NCBI RefSeq assembly: GCF_003023845.1
Contig: NZ_PYFT01000001.1
Coordinates: 4,402,001 to 4,466,000 of the forward strand
Direction of reading: 5' to 3'
Length of the DNA stretch: 64,000 nt
Origin: Adhaeribacter arboris
GTDB taxonomy: Bacteria; Bacteroidota; Bacteroidia; Cytophagales; Hymenobacteraceae
In this document: positions 1-7,546 of the stretch, one piece after another
Layout of the letters: each line of letters begins with the position of its first letter
Position numbering within the stretch: position 1 is the stretch's first letter
Notes under the pieces: generated by a model
The model's database searches: none
What the model was told of the DNA's origin: nothing
The model's input: the letters and a program-made list of their open reading frames with translations, nothing else
Translations under genes and position numbers: made by a program

Positions 1-242
1 CTCTAATCCTAAGAAAAATTTTGACTTAATCGAAAGTTTTTCAGCTCAGGTAATGATTTTACCTATCCTGAATGCCATCTACATTTATGGTAGAGTAAAA
101 GGCGCGACTTAGAGCTTTGGGTAAAATGATCAGCGATTTTGATCTCTTAATCGGTAGCACAGCCGTTGAAAAAGATTTAATAATGGTAACAGAAAATGTT
201 CCGGAATTCGAGCGAATTGCAGGAATTAAGATTGAGAATTAG
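1..242 (+). pseudogene. VapC-type PIN-domain toxin remnant, frameshifted and cut by the window edge
   Basis: Codons read from base 2 give the middle of a PIN-domain ribonuclease (NPKKNFDLIESF, then AIYIYGRVK). The frame then meets a stop at 110-112. Skipping one A in the run 97-100 restores a frame that continues ARLRALGKMISDFDLLIG, then VTENVPEFERI, and ends at 240-242. The order matches the C-terminal half of VapC toxins: a helix before YGR, the acidic SDFDLLIG motif, the T-x-N strand, and a closing G-x-K-x-E-N. VapC enzymes cleave RNA and pair with a VapB antitoxin, normally encoded just upstream, here outside the window. The single-base excess suggests a dead gene, although a sequencing error in the A-run is possible. 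The 5' part is not visible. Confidence 0.72.
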
Positions 243-447
243 ATAATAAGATAAAAATGGCACCTCCCTAATACTGTATTTAGCTTAGTTTAGCAACATT
301 CAGAATCTCAGTTTATTAATTATTACTATTCAGGCTATTCTATACTAAAGCTACCATAAGCTAAATACTTAATTGATAAGATAAATCCGAAAATTTAATT
401 ACTCCTATTTGCGTTATCTTTTTCGTTTACTTTTGATTACTAACTAC

Positions 448-1677
448 ATGGTCTCATTCCGCTTTCTGTTGTTTAAGTGGTTGCTTTTAGTTTTACTTCT
501 TTGGGGCTTGGGTAACCAGCCGACGGTAGCGCAAAATTTATCTCCGCAGGCCCGTATTAGCTTAATTACCTGTTCACCCGGCGACGAATTGTATTCGATG
601 TACGGACACAGCGCTATCCGGGTAGCCGATCCCGCTTACGGCATCGATTACGTTTTTAACTACGGCACTTTTGACTTTAGCACCCCTAACTTTTACCCCA
701 AATTTGTAATGGGTAAACTTAAGTACAAACTAGCAGTATCTAATTTTTCAGATTTTCTGGCGGCTTACCAATATTATAACCGGTTGGTTTACGAGCAAGT
801 ACTAAACTTAACCGCTCCTCAAAAAAACAATGTATTCCGGTTTTTACAAACCAACTATTTGCCCGAAAACCGCGAATATTATTATGATTTCTTCTTTGAT
901 AACTGTGCTACCCGCATCCGGGATGTATTTCAAAAAACATTGGGTGATACCTTAAAATTTAATCCTGCATTAAATCAGAAAAAGCAAAGTTTCCGGCAGA
1001 TTGTGGGTATTTACCAAAACCCTTTTCCGTGGGCTGATTTTGGCGTAGACCTAGCGATGGGGGAAGCCAGTGACCGGCAAGCAACGGCATCGGAATATAT
1101 GTTTATCCCGGATTACCTGCAAGAAGGATTCGCGAAAGCTACGGTACAAAATAAGAATGATAAAGCTCCGTTCGCCCAACCTGTTACTACTCTTTTCAAG
1201 GCTAATTCGCCGGTTTCTGTACTTGGGCCTCTCCGGCCGGGTATTGTTTGCTGGGCTTTATTTAGTTTAGGCGCGTTTCTTACTTGGTGGCAATGGCGGC
1301 AGAAATACGCAGATTATAGCTTTGATGCGGTATTTTTCGGTGTAATTGGTGTATTAGGCTTTGTTTTATTATTTCTAACTACGAGCAGCGAGTATAAAGC
1401 TTTTGCCAAAAACTTAAATTTACTCTGGGCCATTCCGCTGCATTTGCCGGTAGCCTTTTTATTGCTGCGCCAAAAGCCGTGGAGATTTATAAAAATCTAC
1501 TTTTTGATTACCGCCATTTTAATGGCGGCAATACTTATTTTTTGGCGGTTGTTACCGCAGGAGTATCATCCGGCCTTCTTCCCGGTTGTATTGCTGTTAG
1601 GCTTACGGGCGGGTTATATTTATTTCACGCAAAAGTTTTCCATTCATAAGCGCGCTCCACAACGAGTAAGCTATTAG
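448..1677 (+). CDS. DUF4105 (Lnb N-terminal-like) membrane protein
   Basis: The exported N-terminal part carries the DUF4105 signature: a YSMYGHSAIRV segment soon after the signal peptide, then FNYGTFDF, and an FFFDNCATRIRD segment with conserved Cys and Arg. This domain resembles the periplasmic N-terminal domain of lacto-N-biosidase-type proteins, is papain-like in fold, and its substrate is unknown. The C-terminal third has about five hydrophobic segments, so the protein is probably anchored in the inner membrane with the domain outside. I chose ATG 448 because it directly opens a signal peptide (MVSFRFLLFKW, ending near TVAQ); an in-frame TTG at 409 would add 13 residues. It stands alone, about 100 bases before the next gene. 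Confidence 0.82.
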   Translation: MVSFRFLLFKWLLLVLLLWGLGNQPTVAQNLSPQARISLITCSPGDELYSMYGHSAIRVADPAYGIDYVFNYGTFDFSTPNFYPKFVMGKLKYKLAVSNFSDFLAAYQYYNRLVYEQVLNLTAPQKNNVFRFLQTNYLPENREYYYDFFFDNCATRIRDVFQKTLGDTLKFNPALNQKKQSFRQIVGIYQNPFPWADFGVDLAMGEASDRQATASEYMFIPDYLQEGFAKATVQNKNDKAPFAQPVTTLFKANSPVSVLGPLRPGIVCWALFSLGAFLTWWQWRQKYADYSFDAVFFGVIGVLGFVLLFLTTSSEYKAFAKNLNLLWAIPLHLPVAFLLLRQKPWRFIKIYFLITAILMAAILIFWRLLPQEYHPAFFPVVLLLGLRAGYIYFTQKFSIHKRAPQRVSY

Positions 1678-1784
1678 TATTAAATTTAAAAATCGATACC
1701 TGTTTTTCCGTTAGTATTTGTCATCTTTGCGGCATTTAGCTTAAGTTGCCGCCATAATTTGTTTTCCGTTTAAATAATTACGTT

Positions 1785-2582
1785 ATGCTGCTTTCTGAAC
1801 TTTGTCAAAAAGTAATTGCCATCACTAAAAGTACCGGCGCTTTTATTCGCACCGAAGCCCAATCGTTCGACCGTAACCGGATTGAGCATAAAGGATTAAA
1901 TGATTTGGTTTCGTACGTGGATAAACAAGCCGAAGAACAACTGGTAAAAGGGTTGCAGCAACTATTACCGGAAGCCGGTTTTATTACCGAAGAAGGCACC
2001 GTTACCGAAAAAGCCACCGAGTATAACTGGATTATCGATCCGCTGGACGGCACTACTAATTTTATTCATGGCCTGCCGCTTTTTTCTATTAGTATCGCCT
2101 TAATGCAACACACCGAAATTGTTTTGGGAGTAGTGTACGAAATAAACCGCGACGAATGTTTTTACGCGACTAAAGGCAACGGGGCATTTTGTAATGATCG
2201 GCCCATCCGGGTGTCAGGTACTGAGAAGCTGGCTGATGCTTTAATTGTAACCGGTTACCCGTACACTGATTTTGGAAAAACCGATATTTACCTGCAAATT
2301 TTAAAAAGTTATATGCAGAAATCGCACGGCGTACGGCGCTTAGGTTCGGCCGCCGTGGATCTGGCTTACGTGGCGAATGGTATTTTCGAAGGCTTTTTTG
2401 AGTTTAACTTGAATTCGTACGACGTTGCTGCCGGGGTTATTCTGGTAAAAGAAGCGGGTGGCTACGTAAGCATGTTCACGGATAATAACGGCAACCCGGT
2501 ATTTGACCGCGAAATTGTAGCCAGCAATGGGCAGGTGCACGCCGAAATGCTGCAAGTTATCGGCGAATACTGGCAAGGGTAA
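1785..2582 (+). CDS. Inositol monophosphatase family protein
   Basis: This 265-residue protein has the usual length of the magnesium-dependent inositol monophosphatase/SuhB family. Residues 85-92 form the metal-binding motif DPLDGTTN, preceded by the ITEEG glutamate motif, and the second site is YDVAAG around D213, where most members have Trp before the Asp. The family hydrolyses phosphate monoesters such as inositol-1-phosphate, and some members act on 3'-phosphoadenosine nucleotides or fructose bisphosphate, so the exact substrate is open. It has no signal peptide and should be cytoplasmic. The next gene starts 90 bases downstream on the same strand. Confidence 0.9.
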   Translation: MLLSELCQKVIAITKSTGAFIRTEAQSFDRNRIEHKGLNDLVSYVDKQAEEQLVKGLQQLLPEAGFITEEGTVTEKATEYNWIIDPLDGTTNFIHGLPLFSISIALMQHTEIVLGVVYEINRDECFYATKGNGAFCNDRPIRVSGTEKLADALIVTGYPYTDFGKTDIYLQILKSYMQKSHGVRRLGSAAVDLAYVANGIFEGFFEFNLNSYDVAAGVILVKEAGGYVSMFTDNNGNPVFDREIVASNGQVHAEMLQVIGEYWQG

Positions 2583-2671
2583 AACTTCGTTGTAATAAAA
2601 TAACTACTTAGTGATTCGCTAAACTTTTTTGATTAGGTAAGAGTTATAAAATAACCAAAGCCTCTCCCCTT

Positions 2672-2857
2672 ATGGTACAGGAAATTATTATTTTCATCAT
2701 TTTTGCCTTAGCCGCCGCGTACGTTATTCGTTTGCTGATTGCCAACTTTCGGCCCAAAAATGGCGCTGGCTGCGCGAAAGGCTGCGGGGGTGCCTGCTCC
2801 ACCATTGATTTTGATAAGATCAAGAAAGATTTAGAAGCAAAATCTGCTTCTTTTTAA
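2672..2857 (+). CDS. FeoB-associated-type Cys-rich small membrane protein
   Basis: A 61-residue protein with one N-terminal membrane segment (residues 3-23) followed by a short cysteine cluster, C-x3-C-x3-C (CAKGCGGAC), and a charged tail. This matches the FeoB-associated Cys-rich membrane protein family, often found at the end of ferrous-iron transport operons. No feoA or feoB is visible in the window, so a link to iron uptake is only by family. The cysteines could bind a metal or iron-sulfur cofactor at the membrane surface. It probably shares a transcript with the phosphatase gene 90 bases upstream. Confidence 0.72.
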   Translation: MVQEIIIFIIFALAAAYVIRLLIANFRPKNGAGCAKGCGGACSTIDFDKIKKDLEAKSASF

Positions 2858-2873
2858 TCCTCCGTTTATTCTT

Positions 2874-3323
2874 TTAATATTGGGTAGTTTGGTCCCGCAC
2901 AATTTGCCAGCCGTTCTTAAATTTACGGAACTTTAAAGTAAATTCTCCGTGCGGATGATCGTTGGCTCGCGTTAACGCCCAGTTTCCTAAAACAATGGCA
3001 GAATCTTTTGCTAGAGCGCTAACTTGTAAATTTGAAAATTTTAAAGTCCCCATTTTGGCCCGCGAACTATATGTTTTTTGGTACCGCTCCAGAGTTGGTT
3101 GCCAGCCTTTGGTGCTAGTAGTGCCCGATACAAAAACTAAATCCGGCGAATTCCAGTAACCAGCCATAAAACTGGTAATATCCCCTTGGTTCCAAGCCTG
3201 AACTTGTTTGTTTAATACCTGTAGAATGGCCGCAGTACCAGCAGTATCCGTTTTTGCTTTTTGCGCGAACGCATTACCCAGAAGCAGCCAGAAAAGTAAA
3301 AAGAAGAGTATTTTATTTTTCAT
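2874..3323 (-). CDS. Exported NTF2-like (DUF4440/SgcJ-type) protein
   Basis: A 149-residue protein with a signal peptide (residues 1-20, ending ANAFAQ). The rest fits the small alpha-beta cone fold of the DUF4440/SgcJ group: a first helix with LNKQVQAWNQGD, then FMAGYW, and final strands ending in WQIVRDQTTQY. Such domains bind small hydrophobic ligands or act in isomerisation and dehydration, but no catalytic residue can be assigned here. It converges on the small Cys-rich gene, with 16 bases between the two stops. Confidence 0.72.
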   Translation of the reverse strand: MKNKILFFLLFWLLLGNAFAQKAKTDTAGTAAILQVLNKQVQAWNQGDITSFMAGYWNSPDLVFVSGTTSTKGWQPTLERYQKTYSSRAKMGTLKFSNLQVSALAKDSAIVLGNWALTRANDHPHGEFTLKFRKFKNGWQIVRDQTTQY

Positions 3324-3552
3324 AAGAATTAATTATTTTCTCTTTTTTAGGTACGAATTACGTATAACAAAAAGCTAATTGCACGTAAGTAGCAAATGTA
3401 GGTTCTTGTTGTTTAATTAGAAGACTGTATTCATTAACTTATACCATTAATATCAAAAAAATGAAAGGCGCGTTAGAACAAATTATTGTTTTTGCGTATA
3501 GCCTCTATACTATTTTTTTATTAGTCCTATAAAATCGAAAAACTATAAAGCT

Positions 3553-3885
3553 ATGCAAGATAAAGAAGAATTAACAACCATGGTTAAGGTGGAAAACCGC
3601 TTAACGAATGATGGTTTCACCGAAGACTTTCGGGTATCAGAAGGTCGCCTTTGTTCCCTGAACAGTGATAAAACCTACGGCGTAGAAGACGTAAGGATTG
3701 TCAATTTTTACCGTTTCGAAGGCGAAACCGACCCGGACGATATGTCGATTCTGTACGCTATTGAATGCACCGATGGCACAAAAGGCACCATCAGTAATTC
3801 GTATGGCCCTACCGCCGATACCGAAGTAGACCAATTTCTGGTAGAAGTAGAGAACTTGGGAAAAAACCTGGAAAAACGAAGCTAG
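3553..3885 (+). CDS. Small conserved Bacteroidota protein, often labelled 'phosphoribosylpyrophosphate synthetase'
   Basis: A 110-residue cytoplasmic protein. It shows the pattern of a widespread small family in this phylum: an N-terminal LTNDGFTEDFRV, a central VNFYRFEGETDPDD, then ILYAIECTDGTKGTISNSYG. Databases often carry the PRPP synthetase label for this family, but the protein lacks the length, the PRPP loop and the ATP-binding regions of a real synthetase, so the label is very likely a propagated error. The function is unknown. It is monocistronic and is followed by a short intergenic stretch with phrases like those behind fumC. Confidence 0.7.
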   Translation: MQDKEELTTMVKVENRLTNDGFTEDFRVSEGRLCSLNSDKTYGVEDVRIVNFYRFEGETDPDDMSILYAIECTDGTKGTISNSYGPTADTEVDQFLVEVENLGKNLEKRS

Positions 3886-4028
3886 TGTTTAGTCCATAGT
3901 CGACAAACGATAGTCTATAATTTTTATTTATGGCAGGTCATCCTGTTGGAGGTAAAGCCACCCGCCAATTTGCCGTTGACGGAGTGCTAGGCTAGTTGTT
4001 AAAAAATATTGCAAGAGCGGCAGAATTT
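3886..4028. repeat. Intergenic 'gtccatag/gatagtc' low-complexity spacer
   Basis: After the stop at 3885 the sequence contains tagtccatagtcgacaaac followed by gatagtctata, a small vocabulary of gtccatag and gatagtc units. Related phrases occur at 14750-14820 behind fumC and at 17470-17500. I see no coding capacity here. Function is unknown; it may be a degenerate dispersed spacer repeat. Confidence 0.4.
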
Positions 4029-4970
4029 TTATTCTTCCGCTTCTTTTTTGCCATTTTGCGAGGAATTCTTTCTGGCTTTTTCTAAGGTTTCCCTTAGTTG
4101 CTGATTCAGCGATTCGCCCCCTTTAATAGCAAAGTCCAAAGTCCGAATGGGAAACGGAATCTGAATATTGCCGTTATCGAAAGCTTTTTTTATTTTAATA
4201 ATTGCCGCGCTTTTCGCGTATACGTAATCGGTTTGGCGTTTATACTGAATCCAGAACCGCACCAGAAAGTTAATCGAGCTATCCCCAAACTCGTCGTAAA
4301 CTACTTCTACTTCGCGGTTTTCCACCATTCCTTTTATTCCGGTTACGGCATCTTTTACAATGCTTTGCACCCGCTCCAGATCTTCGGCGTACGATACGCC
4401 CATACGTAAATCAATGCGCCGGATACCGTAGTGGGAATAATTAACCATGGGGCTTTCAAATACTTTGCGGTTGGGCACTTTTACCAATTCACCGGTTACT
4501 CGCCGCAAATCAATGGTGCGCATGTTGATGCGCTCAATGGTACCAAAAAAATCATTTGTTTCAATTACATCGCCTACCCCAAAGGGTTTACGCACGGCAA
4601 TGATTACCCCCGAAATAAAGTTGGCCGCAATATCCTGAAAAGCAAAACCTAAAGCCAAGCCAATAATACCTACCCCCGCCAGCATGGTAGTTACCGTTTT
4701 ATCCAGCTTAAGAATAGTGAGGACAAAGAAAATTCCTAACAGCAAGGTTCCCGTTTGCACGAGCGTAGCAAAAAGATTATTAAGAGCGGCACTATGCGAT
4801 ATACGGGGTAATAACTTCTCGGTGAACCGACGAACCTGTTTGGCTACGTAATACGTGATAAACAATAAAATAAGGGCAATTACCATATTGGGCAGCATCA
4901 GCACAAACTGCCGCATCCATATCTCTAGTTTTTTAATTAGTAAACCTAAGGCCGCTTCTAATTCGCTCAT
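4029..4970 (-). CDS. Small-conductance mechanosensitive channel, MscS family
   Basis: A 313-residue inner-membrane channel with three hydrophobic segments: residues about 20-42, 68-88 and the pore-lining TM3 around 95-125. TM3 has the Gly/Ala-rich pattern LAGVGIIGLALGFAFQDIAANFISG, quoted here as its parts AGVGIIGLALGFAFQD and ANFISG. The MscS beta domain follows with PFGVGDVIE and VPNRKVFESPMVNYS, and the C-terminal alpha-beta domain ends near RTLDFAI. These channels open under membrane tension to release solutes during osmotic downshock. It starts 4 bases after the DUF2007 gene stop, so the two form an operon. Confidence 0.92.
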   Translation of the reverse strand: MSELEAALGLLIKKLEIWMRQFVLMLPNMVIALILLFITYYVAKQVRRFTEKLLPRISHSAALNNLFATLVQTGTLLLGIFFVLTILKLDKTVTTMLAGVGIIGLALGFAFQDIAANFISGVIIAVRKPFGVGDVIETNDFFGTIERINMRTIDLRRVTGELVKVPNRKVFESPMVNYSHYGIRRIDLRMGVSYAEDLERVQSIVKDAVTGIKGMVENREVEVVYDEFGDSSINFLVRFWIQYKRQTDYVYAKSAAIIKIKKAFDNGNIQIPFPIRTLDFAIKGGESLNQQLRETLEKARKNSSQNGKKEAEE

Positions 4971-4974
4971 ATAT

Positions 4975-5394
4975 TTATAATTCCATTATCCAGTTATAGC
5001 CGCAATTCCGGCAGTTAAACCGCCGTACTTTTATGCCGGTTGTTCCCGAGGTGAATAGATTACGCAGAAAAGTTAGAATCGATTGATTTGGGGTTTTTAC
5101 TTCTTCTACCTGACGGGAATGACAGTTGGGACATTGATCGGCTTGTAAATCGGGCGATGTTGCTAAGTCGGTAAAGGGCTCGCGGGTTTGGATAATGGCT
5201 AAAGCCCGCTCCTGATCGGTTTCCATTACTTGTAAGCGCACGCCCCCGTAAGCCATATACAAATAAGGCTGATTAGTAAGGGTATGTTCATCGGCAATAA
5301 AAGCCGGAATACCTTCCGCTTCCAGGCGGCCTCGCATGATTTGCGCTTTTACCGCATCCGGGAAAGTGGCAATCGTCATTAGTTTATTTGCCAT
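4975..5394 (-). CDS. DUF2007 protein with C-terminal zinc ribbon
   Basis: A 139-residue cytoplasmic protein. The first 65 residues match DUF2007, a putative signal-transducing domain: MTIATFPDAVKAQIMRGRLE, then GIPAFIADEHT and GGVRLQV. The C-terminal half has two Cys pairs, CPNC near residue 98 and CRNCGY near 131, that would form a zinc ribbon. Partners and ligand are unknown. It is the first gene of a two-gene operon with the MscS channel, 4 bases apart, which suggests but does not prove a role connected with the channel. Confidence 0.8.
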   Translation of the reverse strand: MANKLMTIATFPDAVKAQIMRGRLEAEGIPAFIADEHTLTNQPYLYMAYGGVRLQVMETDQERALAIIQTREPFTDLATSPDLQADQCPNCHSRQVEEVKTPNQSILTFLRNLFTSGTTGIKVRRFNCRNCGYNWIMEL

Positions 5395-5489
5395 ATAGCG
5401 CGTGGATAAACCTCTTCAGCTAACCAAGTAGTAAGGAAGTAAATATTTAATAATCAGAATTGTACTACAGAATATAAGGTAAAAATATT

Positions 5490-6512
5490 TTATCCCCATA
5501 CCTTAGTGCCTTCCGTACAGTTTTTGCACATCTCTACCTGGCTTCTGGATTGTAAAACCGCCTGCCGGAATGTAGTGTAATGAGCCCCTCGCCATAACGA
5601 ATGGAAAGCTTCTTTTTTTAAATCGCCCATCCGGTAATCCGCGTCTTTATCAAAACAACACGGAACCACTAAGCCGTCCCAAGTAATAACGCAGGAATGC
5701 CACATGCGCCAGCAATGATTTAATAATTTATTTTTTATCTGGTAACTACCATCCCCGTTGTTCTGGTAACGCGAATAATAATCAATGGTAGGAATAAGGG
5801 GAGAGCCTTGGGTGTAATTATAGATTTGAGCCGTTTTGAACCAGACACCATCTACTTCTAATTCTTTTGCTAATTGTTTAATGTCTTTTACTTGATGTTC
5901 GTTGGGCCGCACTACCAAAAACTGGAAAACCACAAAAGGCGTTTTCGATTTTAATTGTTTCTTCCATTTCATCAGGTTATGGGTGCCTTCCAGTACTTTT
6001 TCTAAGCTGCCGCCTACCCGGTAAGCCTGGTACGTTTCCTGGGTAGTGCCATCGATGGAGATAATAAGCCGGTCCAGACCGGATTCTACCGTTTTCCGGG
6101 CGTTTTCATCGGTTAAATAATGTGCGTTAGTAGAAGTAGCCGTGTATATTTTTTTTCGGGCAGCATACTTCACTAATTCTAAAAACCGGGGATGCAGGTA
6201 AGGCTCCCCCTGAAAATAAAAAATTAAATAAAGTAAATTCTGGTGTAGTTGATCAAGAGTGTTTTTAAATAAATCGTCGGGTAACATACCAGTTGGGCGG
6301 GTAAAAGACCGCAAACCACTGGGGCACTCCGGACAGCGTAAATTACAGGAAGTAGTAGGCTCAAACGAAATACTTATCGGGCTACCCCAGTGCCTTGCTT
6401 TTTTTGTCCATTTAGAAAGTACATAGCTACCGGCTACCCGCCCCATATTACCTAACCGTCGCCAGGTTAGTTTAGATAGTAAATTCAGAGTGTCCGTTAA
6501 TTTTCCGGTCAT
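5490..6512 (-). CDS. Radical SAM enzyme with SPASM domain
   Basis: The radical SAM cluster motif C-x3-C-x2-C is at C56, C60 and C63 (CNLRCPECPSG). The barrel follows with GEPYLHPRF and TSTNAHYL. The C-terminal SPASM-type cysteines are visible in CWRMWHSC, PCCFDKD and CKNC near residues 278, 293 and 330, which would hold one or two extra iron-sulfur clusters. SPASM enzymes mature peptides or modify proteins and small molecules. No precursor peptide is evident nearby and the gene stands alone, so the substrate is unknown. A 1 kb gap lies upstream. Confidence 0.88.
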   Translation of the reverse strand: MTGKLTDTLNLLSKLTWRRLGNMGRVAGSYVLSKWTKKARHWGSPISISFEPTTSCNLRCPECPSGLRSFTRPTGMLPDDLFKNTLDQLHQNLLYLIFYFQGEPYLHPRFLELVKYAARKKIYTATSTNAHYLTDENARKTVESGLDRLIISIDGTTQETYQAYRVGGSLEKVLEGTHNLMKWKKQLKSKTPFVVFQFLVVRPNEHQVKDIKQLAKELEVDGVWFKTAQIYNYTQGSPLIPTIDYYSRYQNNGDGSYQIKNKLLNHCWRMWHSCVITWDGLVVPCCFDKDADYRMGDLKKEAFHSLWRGAHYTTFRQAVLQSRSQVEMCKNCTEGTKVWG

Positions 6513-6892
6513 GGTAATTGAGCCGCCAAGTTTAATCTAAACAAAGTAACGAGTTTAAGCGGCAACTTGGCAAAATGTACCTTACAAACTTATAATCTCC
6601 CTAGAAAATAAGTAAACGGACTTATACGAATCAAGTAAATGGATTGCTAGGATAACGCCGACGGCTAAATTTGATTTACCGATATTGCGGCGATACACTG
6701 AATTAAAAAGTAGGGAAAAATTAGATGCTTTAAATGAAATGCCTAAGCTCTAAATAGAAGGTGGGCTTGCATTACTAATGAACCACTATATACTCTATTA
6801 TATACTTAAGTGCTATACAATAAATGTCAAAAATAAAAGTCGCCGGAATCTAAGTAGGTAAAGGAACCAACCAAGAAGCAGAACAAATACTA
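6513..6892. other. Intergenic region, nothing assigned
   Basis: This AT-rich stretch upstream of the radical SAM gene has no reading frame with a recognisable product and no clear hairpin. It probably holds the promoter of the minus-strand gene that ends at 5490. Confidence 0.4.
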
Positions 6893-7012
6893 CTAAAAAG
6901 GTTTATTCCGCCTTCTGTTTCTCGGGCTTCCTCCTTTATTGATGTTTCTCATTATAATAAAGTAAATGCCCGCTAGAATAACGGCGTAAGCAAGCCATTC
7001 ATACCATTCCAT
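6893..7012 (-). CDS. 39-residue single-pass membrane protein
   Basis: Reading the minus strand from ATG at 7012 to TAG at 6893 gives 39 residues: MEWYEWLAYAVILAGIYF, then IIMRNINKGG and a basic tail SPRNRRRNKPF. The design is a Trp/Tyr-rich start, one membrane helix (residues about 6-21) and a strongly positive cytoplasmic tail, as seen in many genuine bacterial small membrane proteins. I do not recognise the family. It lies in a 1 kb gap between the radical SAM gene and radA, both on the same strand. Lack of a known relative is the main doubt; the ordered layout is unlikely in random DNA. Confidence 0.5.
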   Translation of the reverse strand: MEWYEWLAYAVILAGIYFIIMRNINKGGSPRNRRRNKPF

Positions 7013-7546
7013 AATACGTTACATTTTATTGTTTGTAAACATTTTACTACGATTAAAATCCTGGCGTGTTAAAGTATTTTATTAGAAGAAATAGTCTATT
7101 TATTTATCTAATAGCACCATTAATCTTTCTTAATTTAAGATTAAGTTTTGTTGCGCTTAAAAGCAAGCCGATAGCTTTGTACGACTTTAGAAGAATAAGA
7201 TTGAAACGTATTGACCTATTTATAAATTAGAGGGAGTGAATGGCTATTCTTTAATGGAAGAGAAGGTACTAAATTTAAATAAGGCGGAAACCTGAATACA
7301 TAAAATAGCCCTGATTTCACGTATTGGAAACCAGGGCTTCGTTCGGATTGGATTAATTATTTATGTATAAAAATTTCCTAATTAAAATAGGACGCTAAAT
7401 CAATTCTGCTGTTCAAGCCACTTGAACGAACAGTAACTCCATCTGTCCCGAATATATGAAATCTCTATAGAAGATTTACGCCATAATCCAAAATATTTAC
7501 AGATAAAGCTTTTATTTAGAGATAAAATTATCTGCTTATCCTGTAA
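7013..7546. other. Intergenic region with one hairpin
   Basis: This 530-base AT-rich region lies downstream of radA. Apart from the hairpin at 7307-7338 I see no reading frame or repeat that can be named. Confidence 0.4.
7307..7338. terminator. Hairpin downstream of radA
   Basis: agccctg and tttc at 7307-7317 pair with gaaa and cagggct at 7327-7338 around an 8-base loop, with one unpaired base per arm. There is no strong T-run on either side, so it may be a weak terminator for the leftward radA transcript or a folded RNA element. Confidence 0.4.
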
